Source: JACPDD01 sp040900105 | GTDB lineage: Bacteria > Patescibacteriota > Microgenomatia > Levybacterales > UBA12049 | Direction: 5' to 3' | DNA length: 64,000 nt | Assembly: GCA_040900105.1 (NCBI GenBank) | Contig: JBBDZP010000053.1 | Location: 11,474-75,473, forward strand | Part shown: piece after piece, positions 25,840 through 35,895 of the stretch | Position numbering within the stretch: position 1 is the stretch's first letter | Layout: the number at the start of each line of letters is the position of its first letter | Program-made: the position numbers and the translations under genes | Notes under the pieces: model-generated | What the model was told of the DNA's origin: nothing | What the model saw: only the letters and a program-made list of their open reading frames with translations | Database searches by the model: none

Positions 25840-27452
25840 AATTTATTACTCCATCTATTATAAGATAGCACCAATAGTAAAGCAGCTGCGCTTATTAAGT
25901 CTGCAAATAATCTTAGCTTTGTTTCCGTATAGATAACTTCAACTATATGCACTCCTCTATCTACAGGAAAGGTTATAAGTCCCCTACTATTCCGGTCTTG
26001 GAACTGAACCTCCACAGGCTGCGAATCAACTAATACTTTCCATCCCGGAAAGTACAGGGTATTTTCCCTGAATCTCGCGCTAGTTTTTACATCAACTGTG
26101 TATACATGCTTTGTGGCCTTCCTTTGGGTGACTTGGACAAGAGCATCGCCGCTTATCACCTCTATTTCTGCCGCTGCTCTTTTTTCCATAAACCTAACGG
26201 ACCATATGGGTCCACTTTCTCCCGTATCTGTAGTAGAGTTATAAATTCCGGTAAAAAATTGCTCCGGCTTTTGAAGATATCCTTGGGCATGCCAATAATC
26301 CTTACTTAGGAGCAGTATTGTAATGGTAAAGACTATCAAGCTAATTTTTTCCAGCTTAGCAGGTATTTTAGAAAATACTAACGCGGCAAGAGCTGATGTT
26401 GAAAAAACGGTTATTGCTAAAAATCTCCAAGGAAATTGAAAGTTCTGAAGAATTATGAATCTACTCCAAATAAAGTCGGAGACCGGCAACATTATAAAGA
26501 TTGCCAAAATAGAATACGCAACTAAGGACAGGATAAGAACATTCTCCTTCTTTCTTTTATTCCAGAAAAATAAAACCGGAGAAAGTATAAGAAAAAGCAG
26601 GTGCAAAATTCCAATCTGTAGGGTAAACTCTCCCGTTCCCCCAAAGCTCCATGGTCCGTAAAAAAGGCTTTTGATATCAACGAATCTTTCCAGATATGCT
26701 CCTTTGGTTACTATATTTCTAAGTGTATATTTTGCTTCAATAAGTCCTGGAATCCAGAAAAATGCGGATAGGGCAAGACCAAACACCAGAATCGCCCCTA
26801 AGCTTATGAGGTAATCTTTTCTATCTTTCTTATAAAAACCCAGAATCGTGCCGTAAACTAATAAAAACGGCATATATATTAAACTTATTGCGTTGTGGGA
26901 AAGTACCAAGAAAGCAACGGAAATGCTACCTAGTACTACGTATTTAGCGTTTATTTTTTTACTTAGTTTTAAAATAAAATACAGAGAGACTGGCATAAAT
27001 GCAAAAGCAAGATTCTCGCCAATATCTCCTCGTACATACAAATCAACAAATCTATAAGGAGCATACATGTAGAGAATTGCTCCTACAAATGCCGGTCCCC
27101 TACGAAGGAACTCGGCAAGCCACATGAACATAAAAATCCCAGACAGTACCATCCCTAAGCCAAAAACTATTTTTGTTGAATCAATTAGTGAATAGCCCAT
27201 AAAATGGAAAAGGGAGGCGATGTAAGATGGCAGCGGATAAAGAAATTCAAGAACAGGGTGTCCATATCCCCAGTTTAGGTTTGGAGCCCACCTTGGAATA
27301 ACATTTCCCTCTGATAGATTTAAATAGAAATTGGCAATCCTGGCAACATGATCTTGTCCATCATGGGTAAACGGGAGTCCGGAGTGAAACAACCCCAGCA
27401 CAGGAACAAGACACATTGCAAGCAAGGTTACAATTAGAAGCTTTTTATACAT
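25821..27452 (-). CDS. PTPS-related membrane-domain GT-C-like protein
   Basis: A 543-residue polytopic protein of the PTPS-related membrane family. FTHDGQDHVARI (His30-Asp31) lies after TM1, then IPRWAPNLNWGYG, EFLYPLPSY, YVRGDIGE, SHNAI and FQFPWRF. The C-terminal outside domain contains YFPGWKVLVDSQ and FPVDRGVHIVEV, followed by a final TM. This is a paralog of the proteins at 19336, 35892, 53679 and 55388. A lipid-linked-sugar-dependent transferase role is inferred from the GT-C-like layout. It overlaps the GT2 at 25072 by 19 bp. Confidence 0.78.
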   Translation of the reverse strand: MYKKLLIVTLLAMCLVPVLGLFHSGLPFTHDGQDHVARIANFYLNLSEGNVIPRWAPNLNWGYGHPVLEFLYPLPSYIASLFHFMGYSLIDSTKIVFGLGMVLSGIFMFMWLAEFLRRGPAFVGAILYMYAPYRFVDLYVRGDIGENLAFAFMPVSLYFILKLSKKINAKYVVLGSISVAFLVLSHNAISLIYMPFLLVYGTILGFYKKDRKDYLISLGAILVFGLALSAFFWIPGLIEAKYTLRNIVTKGAYLERFVDIKSLFYGPWSFGGTGEFTLQIGILHLLFLILSPVLFFWNKRKKENVLILSLVAYSILAIFIMLPVSDFIWSRFIILQNFQFPWRFLAITVFSTSALAALVFSKIPAKLEKISLIVFTITILLLSKDYWHAQGYLQKPEQFFTGIYNSTTDTGESGPIWSVRFMEKRAAAEIEVISGDALVQVTQRKATKHVYTVDVKTSARFRENTLYFPGWKVLVDSQPVEVQFQDRNSRGLITFPVDRGVHIVEVIYTETKLRLFADLISAAALLLVLSYNRWSNKLWRRFL

Positions 27453-27453
27453 T

Positions 27454-29094
27454 CTATTTTTTTATTGTAAAAATTTTGATTGTCTTTTCTCCATTGAGAT
27501 TCTCTATGTCTTTTATGGTTTCTATTTCAGGCGCTAACTTTTCCTCCTGAAAAAATTGAGAATAGTTACCTATAATTAGGTTCCTGGACTTTTCTTCTTC
27601 TATGCTCACTGGCCTAAATTCGTATTTACCAAACTCATGCGTTACGTTATATCCACCAGATACGGTCCCACCCTGCTCTTGATAAAGTTTTGGGTCATAT
27701 TTGGTATAGAAAAGAAAAAACATATATGACTGCGCAAGGTTATCATTGTTTGCAAAAATTACAGACTTATAATTTTTTTCATTTTCTTGGACATATCCTA
27801 TTGCTTGAGACAAAGAGTATTGGAAACTATCCGATTGAGTTTTTGGAAAAACATAAAAATATTGCCTTGAAAAGGTCCATAGGCTAGCAAAAACAATTAC
27901 CAAGCCCGAGGCAAGCAGAACATTTCTCCGGATTTTTTTATGAACTAATGAAAACATATAAACCAGTCCCAGACCCGAGAATATTTGCCATGTCGGTAAA
28001 AAAACCAAAGTTCTTAGAGCGTGAGGAGAATCTGTAGTTAAGGAAGCCGCTATTGGAGCTGACAAAAACCAGACAAAGATTAGGACCTTAATCTTTTTAT
28101 CAAAGTCTAGGCGCAAGAGAAAATATATGCCCAACATTATGAGTGGTAACTCCCAAATATACATAAGGCCCACTCCTGGAACTTTATGTCTATCTCCTGA
28201 CGAATTTGTGAAGAGCCACACAGGATTAAAATGAGAAAGATACGATTCCGCAAAAATTTGAGACGTTACCAATCTTCTGTTATATAGGACTTCTGAAATT
28301 TTATCATTTTGCAAGATTGCGCTTTGAAGTATGGAGAACTGGTCTGTATATCTTGACTTATTCAACTCAAAAACATTCGTAGCAGAAAATCTTATGAGAG
28401 CATTCGGAGATAAGGTTTCTCTGATAAAAGGAACTAAAATAATTAAGGAAAATACCGCGGCTATTAATATTTGTTTTTTTTGCTTAAGAAGGTCTTTATA
28501 GAAAACTACCGCAAGTCCAAAAATAACTGCGGGGATAAAAAGTTTCTCCGTTTGATAAGAAATAAAAGATATTACAAAAAACAGTGCAGCAAGGTAGATG
28601 TTCTTTCTTAGGAAGAAATACATTGCAAAGACAAAAGCAGAAAAGGCCAAATTAACTTCGTGCCCCAGTCTTGAAATATAAATATGCCACGGAGAGATTG
28701 CGAGCAAAAATGCGCAGGCCAACGCTATATATTCTGATCTAAGCAGTTTCTGTTTCCTAAACATCTCATTTACCAAAAAATAAGTAGCAAGGACTGTTAA
28801 AACAGAAAGGATTACTGACGGAAGTCTAACCGATAGAACACTTAATCCAAGAAGCTTAATAAAGGGAATAACCATATATACATAGGTAGCAGGTCTCCAG
28901 TCATCAAAAGCTCTTAAAAGTATTGGAAACTTATATCCATACTCGTCTCCCCCAGTAGTTAGAATAGAAAATGCATTCCATCCTATACTTGCCTCATCCA
29001 GCGATGTGCTTGGCGGAACATTTCCTAGCTGATAAGTTCTAAGTGCAAATGCTAGAAAAATTATTAAAAACAGGAAAATAAAGTTTTTCTTCAT
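27454..29094 (-). CDS. PMT/ArnT-like GT-C glycosyltransferase (GT39/GT83 group)
   Basis: A 546-residue polytopic protein. SLDEASIGWNA (Asp33-Glu34) in the first outside loop is the acidic pair of PMT/ArnT enzymes. ISPWHIYISR at 133-142 is a second strong family motif. About 11 TM helices are followed by a ~110-residue outside tail. The next two genes upstream (29091, 30773) are close paralogs in tandem, with ATGA and TAATG overlaps. These enzymes take sugars from polyprenyl phosphate to lipids, proteins or glycans outside. The exact sugar is not readable. Confidence 0.83.
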   Translation of the reverse strand: MKKNFIFLFLIIFLAFALRTYQLGNVPPSTSLDEASIGWNAFSILTTGGDEYGYKFPILLRAFDDWRPATYVYMVIPFIKLLGLSVLSVRLPSVILSVLTVLATYFLVNEMFRKQKLLRSEYIALACAFLLAISPWHIYISRLGHEVNLAFSAFVFAMYFFLRKNIYLAALFFVISFISYQTEKLFIPAVIFGLAVVFYKDLLKQKKQILIAAVFSLIILVPFIRETLSPNALIRFSATNVFELNKSRYTDQFSILQSAILQNDKISEVLYNRRLVTSQIFAESYLSHFNPVWLFTNSSGDRHKVPGVGLMYIWELPLIMLGIYFLLRLDFDKKIKVLIFVWFLSAPIAASLTTDSPHALRTLVFLPTWQIFSGLGLVYMFSLVHKKIRRNVLLASGLVIVFASLWTFSRQYFYVFPKTQSDSFQYSLSQAIGYVQENEKNYKSVIFANNDNLAQSYMFFLFYTKYDPKLYQEQGGTVSGGYNVTHEFGKYEFRPVSIEEEKSRNLIIGNYSQFFQEEKLAPEIETIKDIENLNGEKTIKIFTIKK

Positions 29095-30773
29095 GGTGAC
29101 ACTATTTTCATTGCCGCTTTACCATCTGGATAATGAACTACAGAATCATAGCTTATACTTTTCGGAAAATCTATTTCCCTTCCAACAAATAAAATATCCC
29201 TCTCCTGTTGATCCTGTTCCCAATTTATTGGCCTGAATTCAAATTTGCCAAATGTATGATTTTCCCTAAATCCACCTGACGCATTAACACTTTGCTTCTG
29301 ATAAAGATCGGGCGGATATTTTAGGTAAAAAAGAAAAAACATGTAGGATTGGTCCATGGGTGCTTCGTTTGAAACAACAATTTTTCTATAGTTCCCTTCC
29401 ACTTTTTTTACTTCAGGGATTACCTTTTCGTATCCGTATTGCCATTCTCCGGCATTAAAATAGTTTTGTTGCACGAAGTACTGATTGAGGTAATATGTAA
29501 AATTAAATACAGCAAGTAACAAATAACAAATAGCAAATAGCTTCGCAATTCTTATACCTGATACCTGATACCTGATACCTGATACAAAACTTAGCGATGT
29601 AATTATGCCAATTGCCGTAAATATCTGGAAGGTAGGAAGAAAATTTAAAGTTCTTACTGCGTGAGGAACACCGCTTGTAATAGACGCTGGTACTGGGGTA
29701 AGCAGAAACCATGCAAATATAAAAATCTTAGTTTTCTTACTAAAGGGACCAAATAAAAGCATATAAATACCTATTAGAAGAAGTGGTAATTCAAAAATGT
29801 ATAGAAGGCCCATGCTTGGAGCATGATGACGGCTTATATCTCCTCTTGTAAAAAGCCAATTTAAATCAAAGTGGGATAAATAACCCGACACTACTTCTTT
29901 AGCAAAAAGAATGCGGCGGTTGTCCAAAACCATTCCCAAAACATCATGGTTCTCCACATCCACAAGTACCCTCTTGGTACTTTCGGACAAGAGTTGGGTG
30001 CTGTCTGAGAAAACGCTGACACCTTTTGCCCGCTGCAGCGAACTCCTATCTGTAAGGATGTGGAAAAACATGGGGGCAACTATAAGAGCGCCTAAAACTG
30101 CTGCTCCTAAAATATACTTTTTAGGTTTTGCTAAAATCTCCTTTCTATAGATAGTAATAAGGGTGAGTATTACAAGTGGTACAAAAACCTTCTCACTTTG
30201 ATAGACGTAGATAGATAGGCCCGCAAAGACCGCTGATAATATAAAAAACCAAGGTTTTTTTAAACCTTTCAGAAAAAACAGCATGGAAAAGACATTAAAT
30301 GAAAGGCCTACGTTTGATTCAAAAGCTATCCTGCTAAATTGGATATGCCACGGGGAAATTGCCAGAAGGAAAGTAGCAAGAATTGGAATGTCTATAGTAA
30401 ATCCTCTTGCTTCAAGCTTTAGATTTTTCTGCCCAAAAAGTTCCCTTAATAGAAAGTAAACTGCAATAACTGTAAGTGTTCCAAAAAGAGCAGACACGAA
30501 TCTTACAGCAAAAACATTCATTCCAAAAACTGCAACTACCGGTATTGCAAGATAGGAATAAAGCGCAGGTTTGTAGTCGTCAAAGGAGCGCATAACTATT
30601 GGCAGGAACTTTCCGTATTCATCCCGGCCTGTTTGCATTAGGGAATAAGCATTGTATCCCAACGATACTTCATCCCAGTCTGGAGAGACAGGAACCTTCC
30701 CCAATTGCCAAAATCGCAGAATCCCCCCAATAAGTAAAATCGCAGATAGCAGAATAAAGGTCTTTTTTTTCAT
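29091..30773 (-). CDS. PMT/ArnT-like GT-C glycosyltransferase carrying two heptamer arrays
   Basis: A 560-residue paralog of its two neighbours: PDWDEVSLGYNAY (Asp34-Glu35), MRSFDDYKPALY and ISPWHIQFSR are all shared. It also has about 11 TM helices and a soluble tail. Between two TM segments, residues about 397-421 are encoded by two 7-bp tandem arrays (GIRYQVSGIR followed by AICYLLLAV), which neither neighbour has. Frame and TM character are kept. It probably uses a polyprenyl-phosphate sugar outside the membrane. Middle gene of a tandem triplicate. Confidence 0.83.
   Translation of the reverse strand: MKKKTFILLSAILLIGGILRFWQLGKVPVSPDWDEVSLGYNAYSLMQTGRDEYGKFLPIVMRSFDDYKPALYSYLAIPVVAVFGMNVFAVRFVSALFGTLTVIAVYFLLRELFGQKNLKLEARGFTIDIPILATFLLAISPWHIQFSRIAFESNVGLSFNVFSMLFFLKGLKKPWFFILSAVFAGLSIYVYQSEKVFVPLVILTLITIYRKEILAKPKKYILGAAVLGALIVAPMFFHILTDRSSLQRAKGVSVFSDSTQLLSESTKRVLVDVENHDVLGMVLDNRRILFAKEVVSGYLSHFDLNWLFTRGDISRHHAPSMGLLYIFELPLLLIGIYMLLFGPFSKKTKIFIFAWFLLTPVPASITSGVPHAVRTLNFLPTFQIFTAIGIITSLSFVSGIRYQVSGIRIAKLFAICYLLLAVFNFTYYLNQYFVQQNYFNAGEWQYGYEKVIPEVKKVEGNYRKIVVSNEAPMDQSYMFFLFYLKYPPDLYQKQSVNASGGFRENHTFGKFEFRPINWEQDQQERDILFVGREIDFPKSISYDSVVHYPDGKAAMKIVSP
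29511..29541 (-). repeat. Heptamer tandem array in GT-C gene (array 1)
   Basis: Plus-strand units AGCAAGT, AACAAAT, AACAAAT, AGCAAAT and a partial AGC run without a break. They encode a TM-like stretch. Only 12 nt separate this array from the next. Confidence 0.7.
29554..29585 (-). repeat. Heptamer tandem array in GT-C gene (array 2)
   Basis: Four perfect copies of ATACCTG on the plus strand plus a partial fifth. Three units equal seven codons, so the protein shows a YQVSGIR heptapeptide period. Confidence 0.9.
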
Positions 30774-32407
30774 TATAAAGTATAAGCTTTTAACACCGTT
30801 TCTCCATTTAGCAAGAAGAAGCTTTTTACAATGCTTCCTTTAGGATGAACCGATTTAGGAACATCTACGTAAAGAGTCCTGTCACTTTTGCTCTCAATCT
30901 CTGATAAATCCTTTGCAAATCTAAATTTGGAAAAACCATTGACCGAGACAAAACCGAAAGCATCTCTTGAAATTTGAGCTGATTTTCTAAACTGCAGCGG
31001 GTTTGTTCTAGAATAGAAAAGATAATAAATATACGGTCTGCCTAGCTCTGTTGTAATATTTATTTGGTCATAGCTGTCTTGATGAGATAAAACATAATCT
31101 ATTGACTCCTTATAACCATATTGCCATTCTCCGGAGAATTGTCTTGGATAATGCGCCATATAACCATGGTAAAAGTACAAAAAGTTTCCAAATAGAAATA
31201 GTGCTAAAACTGCAGAAAATGCTCTGCCCCATTTCTTATTCCAAACCCACCCAAAAAGAACTGCAATTCCTACTGCGGAGATTATTTGAAAAGTAGGAAG
31301 GGCAGTTTCTATGCGCAATGCGTGCGGAGTTTCTCTTGCTGTTGCGGCAGGAACTATTGCAATTAAAAGCCATAACGGAATAATCCACCAGTGCCCTTCT
31401 CTTTTTTTAAAAAGGAACAATAATCCGGCTACAAAAAATGGTAATTCCCAAAGATACATTTGTCCTACGTCTTGGGTTGAAAATTTTGGATTTCCATCTC
31501 CTTTAATAAAAAGGAATCCTGGGCTTAAATTATCCAAGTAATGACTCACGTAAGACACGGCATAAGCAAACCGTCTGTTGTGGATAATTTTTGACAATAC
31601 AGTATTGCCGTCATTTTCTATTTCCTGATTTGCAGTATTTATAACTCCTATATCGGAGAAGATGTTGACCTCCTTAAAACGCAGATTAGCCTGGGAAGAC
31701 AATAGAAATTTAGATATAGGCAATATAAGCATAACACCCAGCAACAATGCCAGCGCCGCTTCTTTTTTTCGGTTTAATAACTCTTTTCTAAACGCAACAA
31801 CAAGAGAAAGTACTAAAAGCGGGGAAACAATTCTCGCAGTATTAAATGTATAAAATGATAAAGCAAACGAAAGGGCTGACAACAGGAGGTACCATTTCTT
31901 ACCTTGCACACCGGCAAGAAAACTAAAAACCCCAAAAACAATAAAGAAACTTGCTACGTTTGCTTCAAAAGCTGCTCTTGAAAGCATTATGTGCCAGGGG
32001 GAAATTGCCAGAAGAAAAGCACTAATCAATGCATACCTTTCTTTATTTGCAGATTTAGGAAAGATCCTCTTTACTAAAAAGTAAGTTGTGATTACAGTTA
32101 AAACGCCAAAAAGTGCCGAAGGAAATCTCACCGCAAATTCGTTTAGTCCAAATATTTTAACCGGCAAAATATCCAGATATGCATACACGGGAGGCTTAAA
32201 ATCGCCGAAAGATTCAAGATAGTCATAGGGCAAAAACCTACCGAATTCGTCTCTTCCATCTATCCCCAAAGAGTGTGCATTATATCCCCAGGATGTTTCA
32301 TCCCAAGTTAGAGCAGGGGGATTGTTGCCTAATTGATAGAATCTCAAGAACAGAGAAATAATAAGAATTAAAAAAAGCAACAGAGTTCTATTTTTAAGTA
32401 TTTTCAT
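30773..32407 (-). CDS. PMT/ArnT-like GT-C glycosyltransferase
   Basis: A 544-residue polytopic protein starting at ATG 32407 (TTG one codon upstream rejected). TWDETSWGYNAH (Asp36-Glu37), ESFGDFKPPVYAY and ISPWHIMLSR match the two downstream paralogs, making a head-to-tail tandem triplicate. It has about 11 TM helices and an outside tail of ~100 residues. It is the first gene of this minus-strand run and has its own candidate promoter. It should use a polyprenyl-phosphate sugar donor outside; specificity is unknown. Confidence 0.83.
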   Translation of the reverse strand: MKILKNRTLLLFLILIISLFLRFYQLGNNPPALTWDETSWGYNAHSLGIDGRDEFGRFLPYDYLESFGDFKPPVYAYLDILPVKIFGLNEFAVRFPSALFGVLTVITTYFLVKRIFPKSANKERYALISAFLLAISPWHIMLSRAAFEANVASFFIVFGVFSFLAGVQGKKWYLLLSALSFALSFYTFNTARIVSPLLVLSLVVAFRKELLNRKKEAALALLLGVMLILPISKFLLSSQANLRFKEVNIFSDIGVINTANQEIENDGNTVLSKIIHNRRFAYAVSYVSHYLDNLSPGFLFIKGDGNPKFSTQDVGQMYLWELPFFVAGLLFLFKKREGHWWIIPLWLLIAIVPAATARETPHALRIETALPTFQIISAVGIAVLFGWVWNKKWGRAFSAVLALFLFGNFLYFYHGYMAHYPRQFSGEWQYGYKESIDYVLSHQDSYDQINITTELGRPYIYYLFYSRTNPLQFRKSAQISRDAFGFVSVNGFSKFRFAKDLSEIESKSDRTLYVDVPKSVHPKGSIVKSFFLLNGETVLKAYTL

Positions 32408-32424
32408 CAAACAGACTTAAAGAT

Positions 32425-32452
32425 ATTATATCTAATTTAGTATATAATACAA
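32425..32452 (-). promoter_or_regulatory. Promoter for the tandem GT-C triplicate
   Basis: TTGTAT (32447-32452), 16 bp spacer, perfect TATAAT (32425-32430), then 17 nt to ATG 32407. It is one of the better promoters in the window and lies in a 59 bp divergent gap. Confidence 0.5.
32443..32448 (+). promoter_or_regulatory. -10 element for the plus-strand GT-C gene
   Basis: A perfect TATAAT, 18 nt before ATG 32467, with no clear -35. It overlaps the -35/spacer region of the divergent promoter, so the two genes may compete for polymerase. Confidence 0.42.
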
Positions 32453-32466
32453 ACCATATCATAGTA

Positions 32467-34239
32467 ATGATAGTCCCATCCATTTTTAAAAAACATGGTT
32501 TCATTATCTCCTTCTTTATTGTTTTAATTTCTGCGCTTTCTTTTAGAATAACGAATTTAAATTTAATAGAGTTTAAAAGCGATGAGGCTCTTAATATTTT
32601 TCTTGCGGCTCAGCCTATATTTGGACATTCATTTCTTCCCGGAGGAACAGTTTCAAGCTTGGGAGTACTAAACCCACCTATCTTCAACTATATTCTTTTT
32701 CCTGTCACCCTCTTGTCTTTGGATCCAAGAGTAATAACTTTATTTATGGCGCTTATGAACGTTGCAGGAATAATAGGTTTTTTTCTACTACTTAGAAAGT
32801 ACTACGGCTTAGTGACAGCCACTGCTGCATCCTTACTTTTAAGCTTTTCACCATGGGCAGTCTTGTATTCCCGAAAAATATGGATGCAAGATTTACTACT
32901 ACCCTTCACGGTTCTAATGCTCTTTTCTGTCCATAAGCTAATTGTAGAAAAAAAAGACACATACTGGATTTTATATGCGGCCTCTTCCTTGATACTCATA
33001 CAACTTCATCAATTGAGTGTGATTTTTGTTTTCATGATGACTGCTTTCATGTTAGCTAAGGTGAAATTAAACGTAAGATGCTTCACTTTAGGAATTTTGA
33101 TCGGGCTACTTCCCCTTATTCCTTATATTATTTTTGAAATACAAAACAAGTGTCCCGACTGCTTTGCACTTCTTTCAAGCAGAACCAGACTAAATACAGG
33201 CTACTCTATAGAAGCATTTATGAGGCCTCTTCAGATAATGGGTGTTGGTGACTTTCGCTACATTTTAGGAAATGACACCTTAACCTTTGCACAGAGGTTT
33301 CCGCTTGCGTACAAAGCCAGAGAATTTTTGTACCTGGAATATCTTCTTCTTCCTCTTGGACTGGCAATATTTATGACTAGATATAAAAAATTCTCTTTTT
33401 TGGGCTACGCGGTTTTGCTAACAATCTTTTCTTATTTTTTACTCAGGATTGAGTCATTCATGCACTACTATATAGTGCTTCTTCCGTTGCTTTTTCTTTT
33501 CCTGGCAACTGTTTTTTCCTTCTTTTTTAAAAGCAAGAATATTTTCTTAAGCATTGGCTCTTTAGTACTACTAAGTATACTACTTTTAGCTTCCATAGCT
33601 TTTAACAAGTCGTTCTTTGACCTTTTAAAAACGACCGGAGGCACTAAGGGAGACTATGGAGCAACATTTGCTTCCAAAGATAAAGACATAAAAGAAAGGC
33701 TTAAAAAATATGAGAACGATCCGCTCTTTGCGGAAAGAGCTTTATCAAGCTACATTCCTCTCTCTTACATGTATGGATACGAACCCTTTGGAAAAATGCT
33801 TTATGGGAATGTATTTCCGGATGATATTACTATTCTTGAGAGCAAGCTTAAAAAAGACCCTCAGGATAAAATAGTTCAGTTTAAATTGCTTAATCTGCAT
33901 ACAAGAGGAGAAGAAACTGTTCAAACGCTTTATGTCCTTAGAATCAAGACCCAACAAATTCCTGAATACCTACCTATTTACAGAGAAGTATTCCAGCGTT
34001 ATATGGCAAGAAATTTCAAAAAAGAATATTCCTCCTCAAGATTTACCTTCTTTTACCCCGAGCACTGGAACGCTAGGGAATTGGAAGATGGAAGTATAGT
34101 TTTGGGGAGTAACGAATATGAATTAACCATTAAAAACCTTGGCCTAAATAATATGGAGATAACCTGCGTTAAGCTAGCAGGAGAATGTGACAGCAGCAAT
34201 ATTTCAGAGATCAGAAATTCAATCAGACCTATTCAATAG
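32467..34239 (+). CDS. PMT/ArnT-like GT-C glycosyltransferase (only GT-C on the plus strand)
   Basis: A 590-residue polytopic protein. EFKSDEALNIFL (Asp39-Glu40) gives the first-loop acidic pair. SSLGVLNPPIFNYILF and FSPWAVLYSRKIW continue the family pattern. About 11 TM helices are followed by a long soluble C-terminal part (about 400-590). It is the only GT-C gene reading opposite to the rest, divergent from 30773 and overlapping the convergent gene at 34219 by 21 bp. No SD is visible and the leader would be ~12 nt. It probably uses a lipid-phosphate sugar; acceptor unknown. Confidence 0.78.
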   Translation: MIVPSIFKKHGFIISFFIVLISALSFRITNLNLIEFKSDEALNIFLAAQPIFGHSFLPGGTVSSLGVLNPPIFNYILFPVTLLSLDPRVITLFMALMNVAGIIGFFLLLRKYYGLVTATAASLLLSFSPWAVLYSRKIWMQDLLLPFTVLMLFSVHKLIVEKKDTYWILYAASSLILIQLHQLSVIFVFMMTAFMLAKVKLNVRCFTLGILIGLLPLIPYIIFEIQNKCPDCFALLSSRTRLNTGYSIEAFMRPLQIMGVGDFRYILGNDTLTFAQRFPLAYKAREFLYLEYLLLPLGLAIFMTRYKKFSFLGYAVLLTIFSYFLLRIESFMHYYIVLLPLLFLFLATVFSFFFKSKNIFLSIGSLVLLSILLLASIAFNKSFFDLLKTTGGTKGDYGATFASKDKDIKERLKKYENDPLFAERALSSYIPLSYMYGYEPFGKMLYGNVFPDDITILESKLKKDPQDKIVQFKLLNLHTRGEETVQTLYVLRIKTQQIPEYLPIYREVFQRYMARNFKKEYSSSRFTFFYPEHWNARELEDGSIVLGSNEYELTIKNLGLNNMEITCVKLAGECDSSNISEIRNSIRPIQ

Positions 34240-35895
34240 GTAAAATACTATAGAATTATCAGCGCGTTTTATTGTCTTAATAATTTTACTGTTTTGCGGA
34301 ATGGGACAGTTGCCGCTGTTGACGTAGAGGATATTCTTTTCTCCCATTAAAATTGGCCTATTAGTTTTTATTTCCGCTTTTAACGGACACTCTTCATCCG
34401 TAAAAACGTATTTTCCAAAACCAATACTGTCTGAGCGGCTCATATCAGCATTTCTTGTTTCATTTTGGAATTTCTGAGGTTCGTATTTTTCAAAGAATAG
34501 AAAAAATATAGTTGGAGCTGACTCCCTATTTGTGACTACAATGCTATTGTAGTTATCTGATACCGCCTTCACACTTGACACTAGCTGATTATACCCATCG
34601 CTTCTATACCATGGCCTATAAACAGGAGATTGTATGTGGTACTGAATCAAGTAGTAGGAAAAACTATAAACAATAACAAGGCTTATAAAAATTAAAAAGG
34701 GCTTCAAAAGAACGGGTTTTTTTGTTTTAAATACCAGCAATAAGGATAGCAATCCATATGAAGACAGTATTGAGAAAGCAGGACTGGAAATTAGAGTCCT
34801 TTGGAGATTCGGAACATCGTCGAATGTTAAGGCGCTTCCTACGGGAACTAAGAGTATCCATGACAAAATCACAAGTCCTTCTCTCTTATCTTTCCGGAAA
34901 ATATAAAATAAAGCAGATATTATAAGAAATAATTCGAAAATATATAATATTCCCATGTGGGGTATTCTATATCTGTCCGGGAAGCCTTTGTCTGAAAAAA
35001 GATACTCGAAGGAAAAATGTTTTGTGTAATTATCAAAAAAAATGCCTGAGTAATTAACTACTTTATTATGGAAAACTCTCGTCAATACCCGAGGCAATCC
35101 CGCCTCTCCATCATTAGCAATCTCACTATTTATAACAAGCTGCGCTTCTGGATGATTAAAGATGCTAAGCGTTCTAATTCTTAGAGAGATGTCGCTGGAA
35201 AAGACAACAAACAAAACAGGGCAAACAATAATAAAAGCATAGAGGAAAAAAAGTAGAATTCTCTTTTCTATGAGTTTTTTCTTGCCTAAAATGAGTAGAG
35301 CAGTAAAAGGAATAAAAACAGGAAGGAAAGCTCGCGGGGCCTGATAAATAGATAACGTAACGCCAAACGACAAGAAAGAAAGGAACAACAGTAAATTTTT
35401 GCCTTTTCTTGCAAAGAGGAGCAATGGAAAAATACCAAGGACAATAAAAAAAGTAACAACTGTGTTTTCCGTAGCAGTTCTTGAAAGATTTATATGCCAC
35501 GGAGAAATCGCAAGAAAAAAAGAACTGATGAGAGCAAGTTCATTTTTATATTTATTTTTATAAAAAAATTCTTTCACTAAGAAAAACAATGCAAAAATAG
35601 TTAAGAACCCAAAAAATGCTGAAGCAAATCTTACCGAAAATGAGCTTAGGTCAAATAATTTTATAAAGGGAATCGAAAAATAAGAATAGCCTGCAGGACT
35701 ATAAAGGAAAGACTCCAGGTGGAAAGGAAAGACTTGGCCACTTATATCCTTGCCTGTTTCTAAAATAGAATAAGCATTATACCCTAAGAATGCTTCATCT
35801 CTATGTAAGGAGGATGGAACTTCTCCCAATGCCGCGAATCTAACAACAGCTCCAATAAGCAATATTATTCCAAGCAATGCTAAGTGTTTATTCAT
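34219..35895 (-). CDS. PMT/ArnT-like GT-C glycosyltransferase
   Basis: A 558-residue polytopic protein. LHRDEAFLGYNAY (Asp33-Glu34), ETGKDISGQVFPFH and ISPWHINLSRTATEN place it with the triplicate at 27454-32407. About 11 TM helices and an outside tail. ATG 35895 is preferred over GTG 35907: it overlaps the upstream stop as ATGA and has GGTGG upstream. Its 3' end overlaps the convergent plus-strand GT-C gene by 21 bp, so no terminator can separate them. Donor inferred as polyprenyl-phosphate sugar. Confidence 0.82.
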   Translation of the reverse strand: MNKHLALLGIILLIGAVVRFAALGEVPSSLHRDEAFLGYNAYSILETGKDISGQVFPFHLESFLYSPAGYSYFSIPFIKLFDLSSFSVRFASAFFGFLTIFALFFLVKEFFYKNKYKNELALISSFFLAISPWHINLSRTATENTVVTFFIVLGIFPLLLFARKGKNLLLFLSFLSFGVTLSIYQAPRAFLPVFIPFTALLILGKKKLIEKRILLFFLYAFIIVCPVLFVVFSSDISLRIRTLSIFNHPEAQLVINSEIANDGEAGLPRVLTRVFHNKVVNYSGIFFDNYTKHFSFEYLFSDKGFPDRYRIPHMGILYIFELFLIISALFYIFRKDKREGLVILSWILLVPVGSALTFDDVPNLQRTLISSPAFSILSSYGLLSLLLVFKTKKPVLLKPFLIFISLVIVYSFSYYLIQYHIQSPVYRPWYRSDGYNQLVSSVKAVSDNYNSIVVTNRESAPTIFFLFFEKYEPQKFQNETRNADMSRSDSIGFGKYVFTDEECPLKAEIKTNRPILMGEKNILYVNSGNCPIPQNSKIIKTIKRADNSIVFYLLNRSD

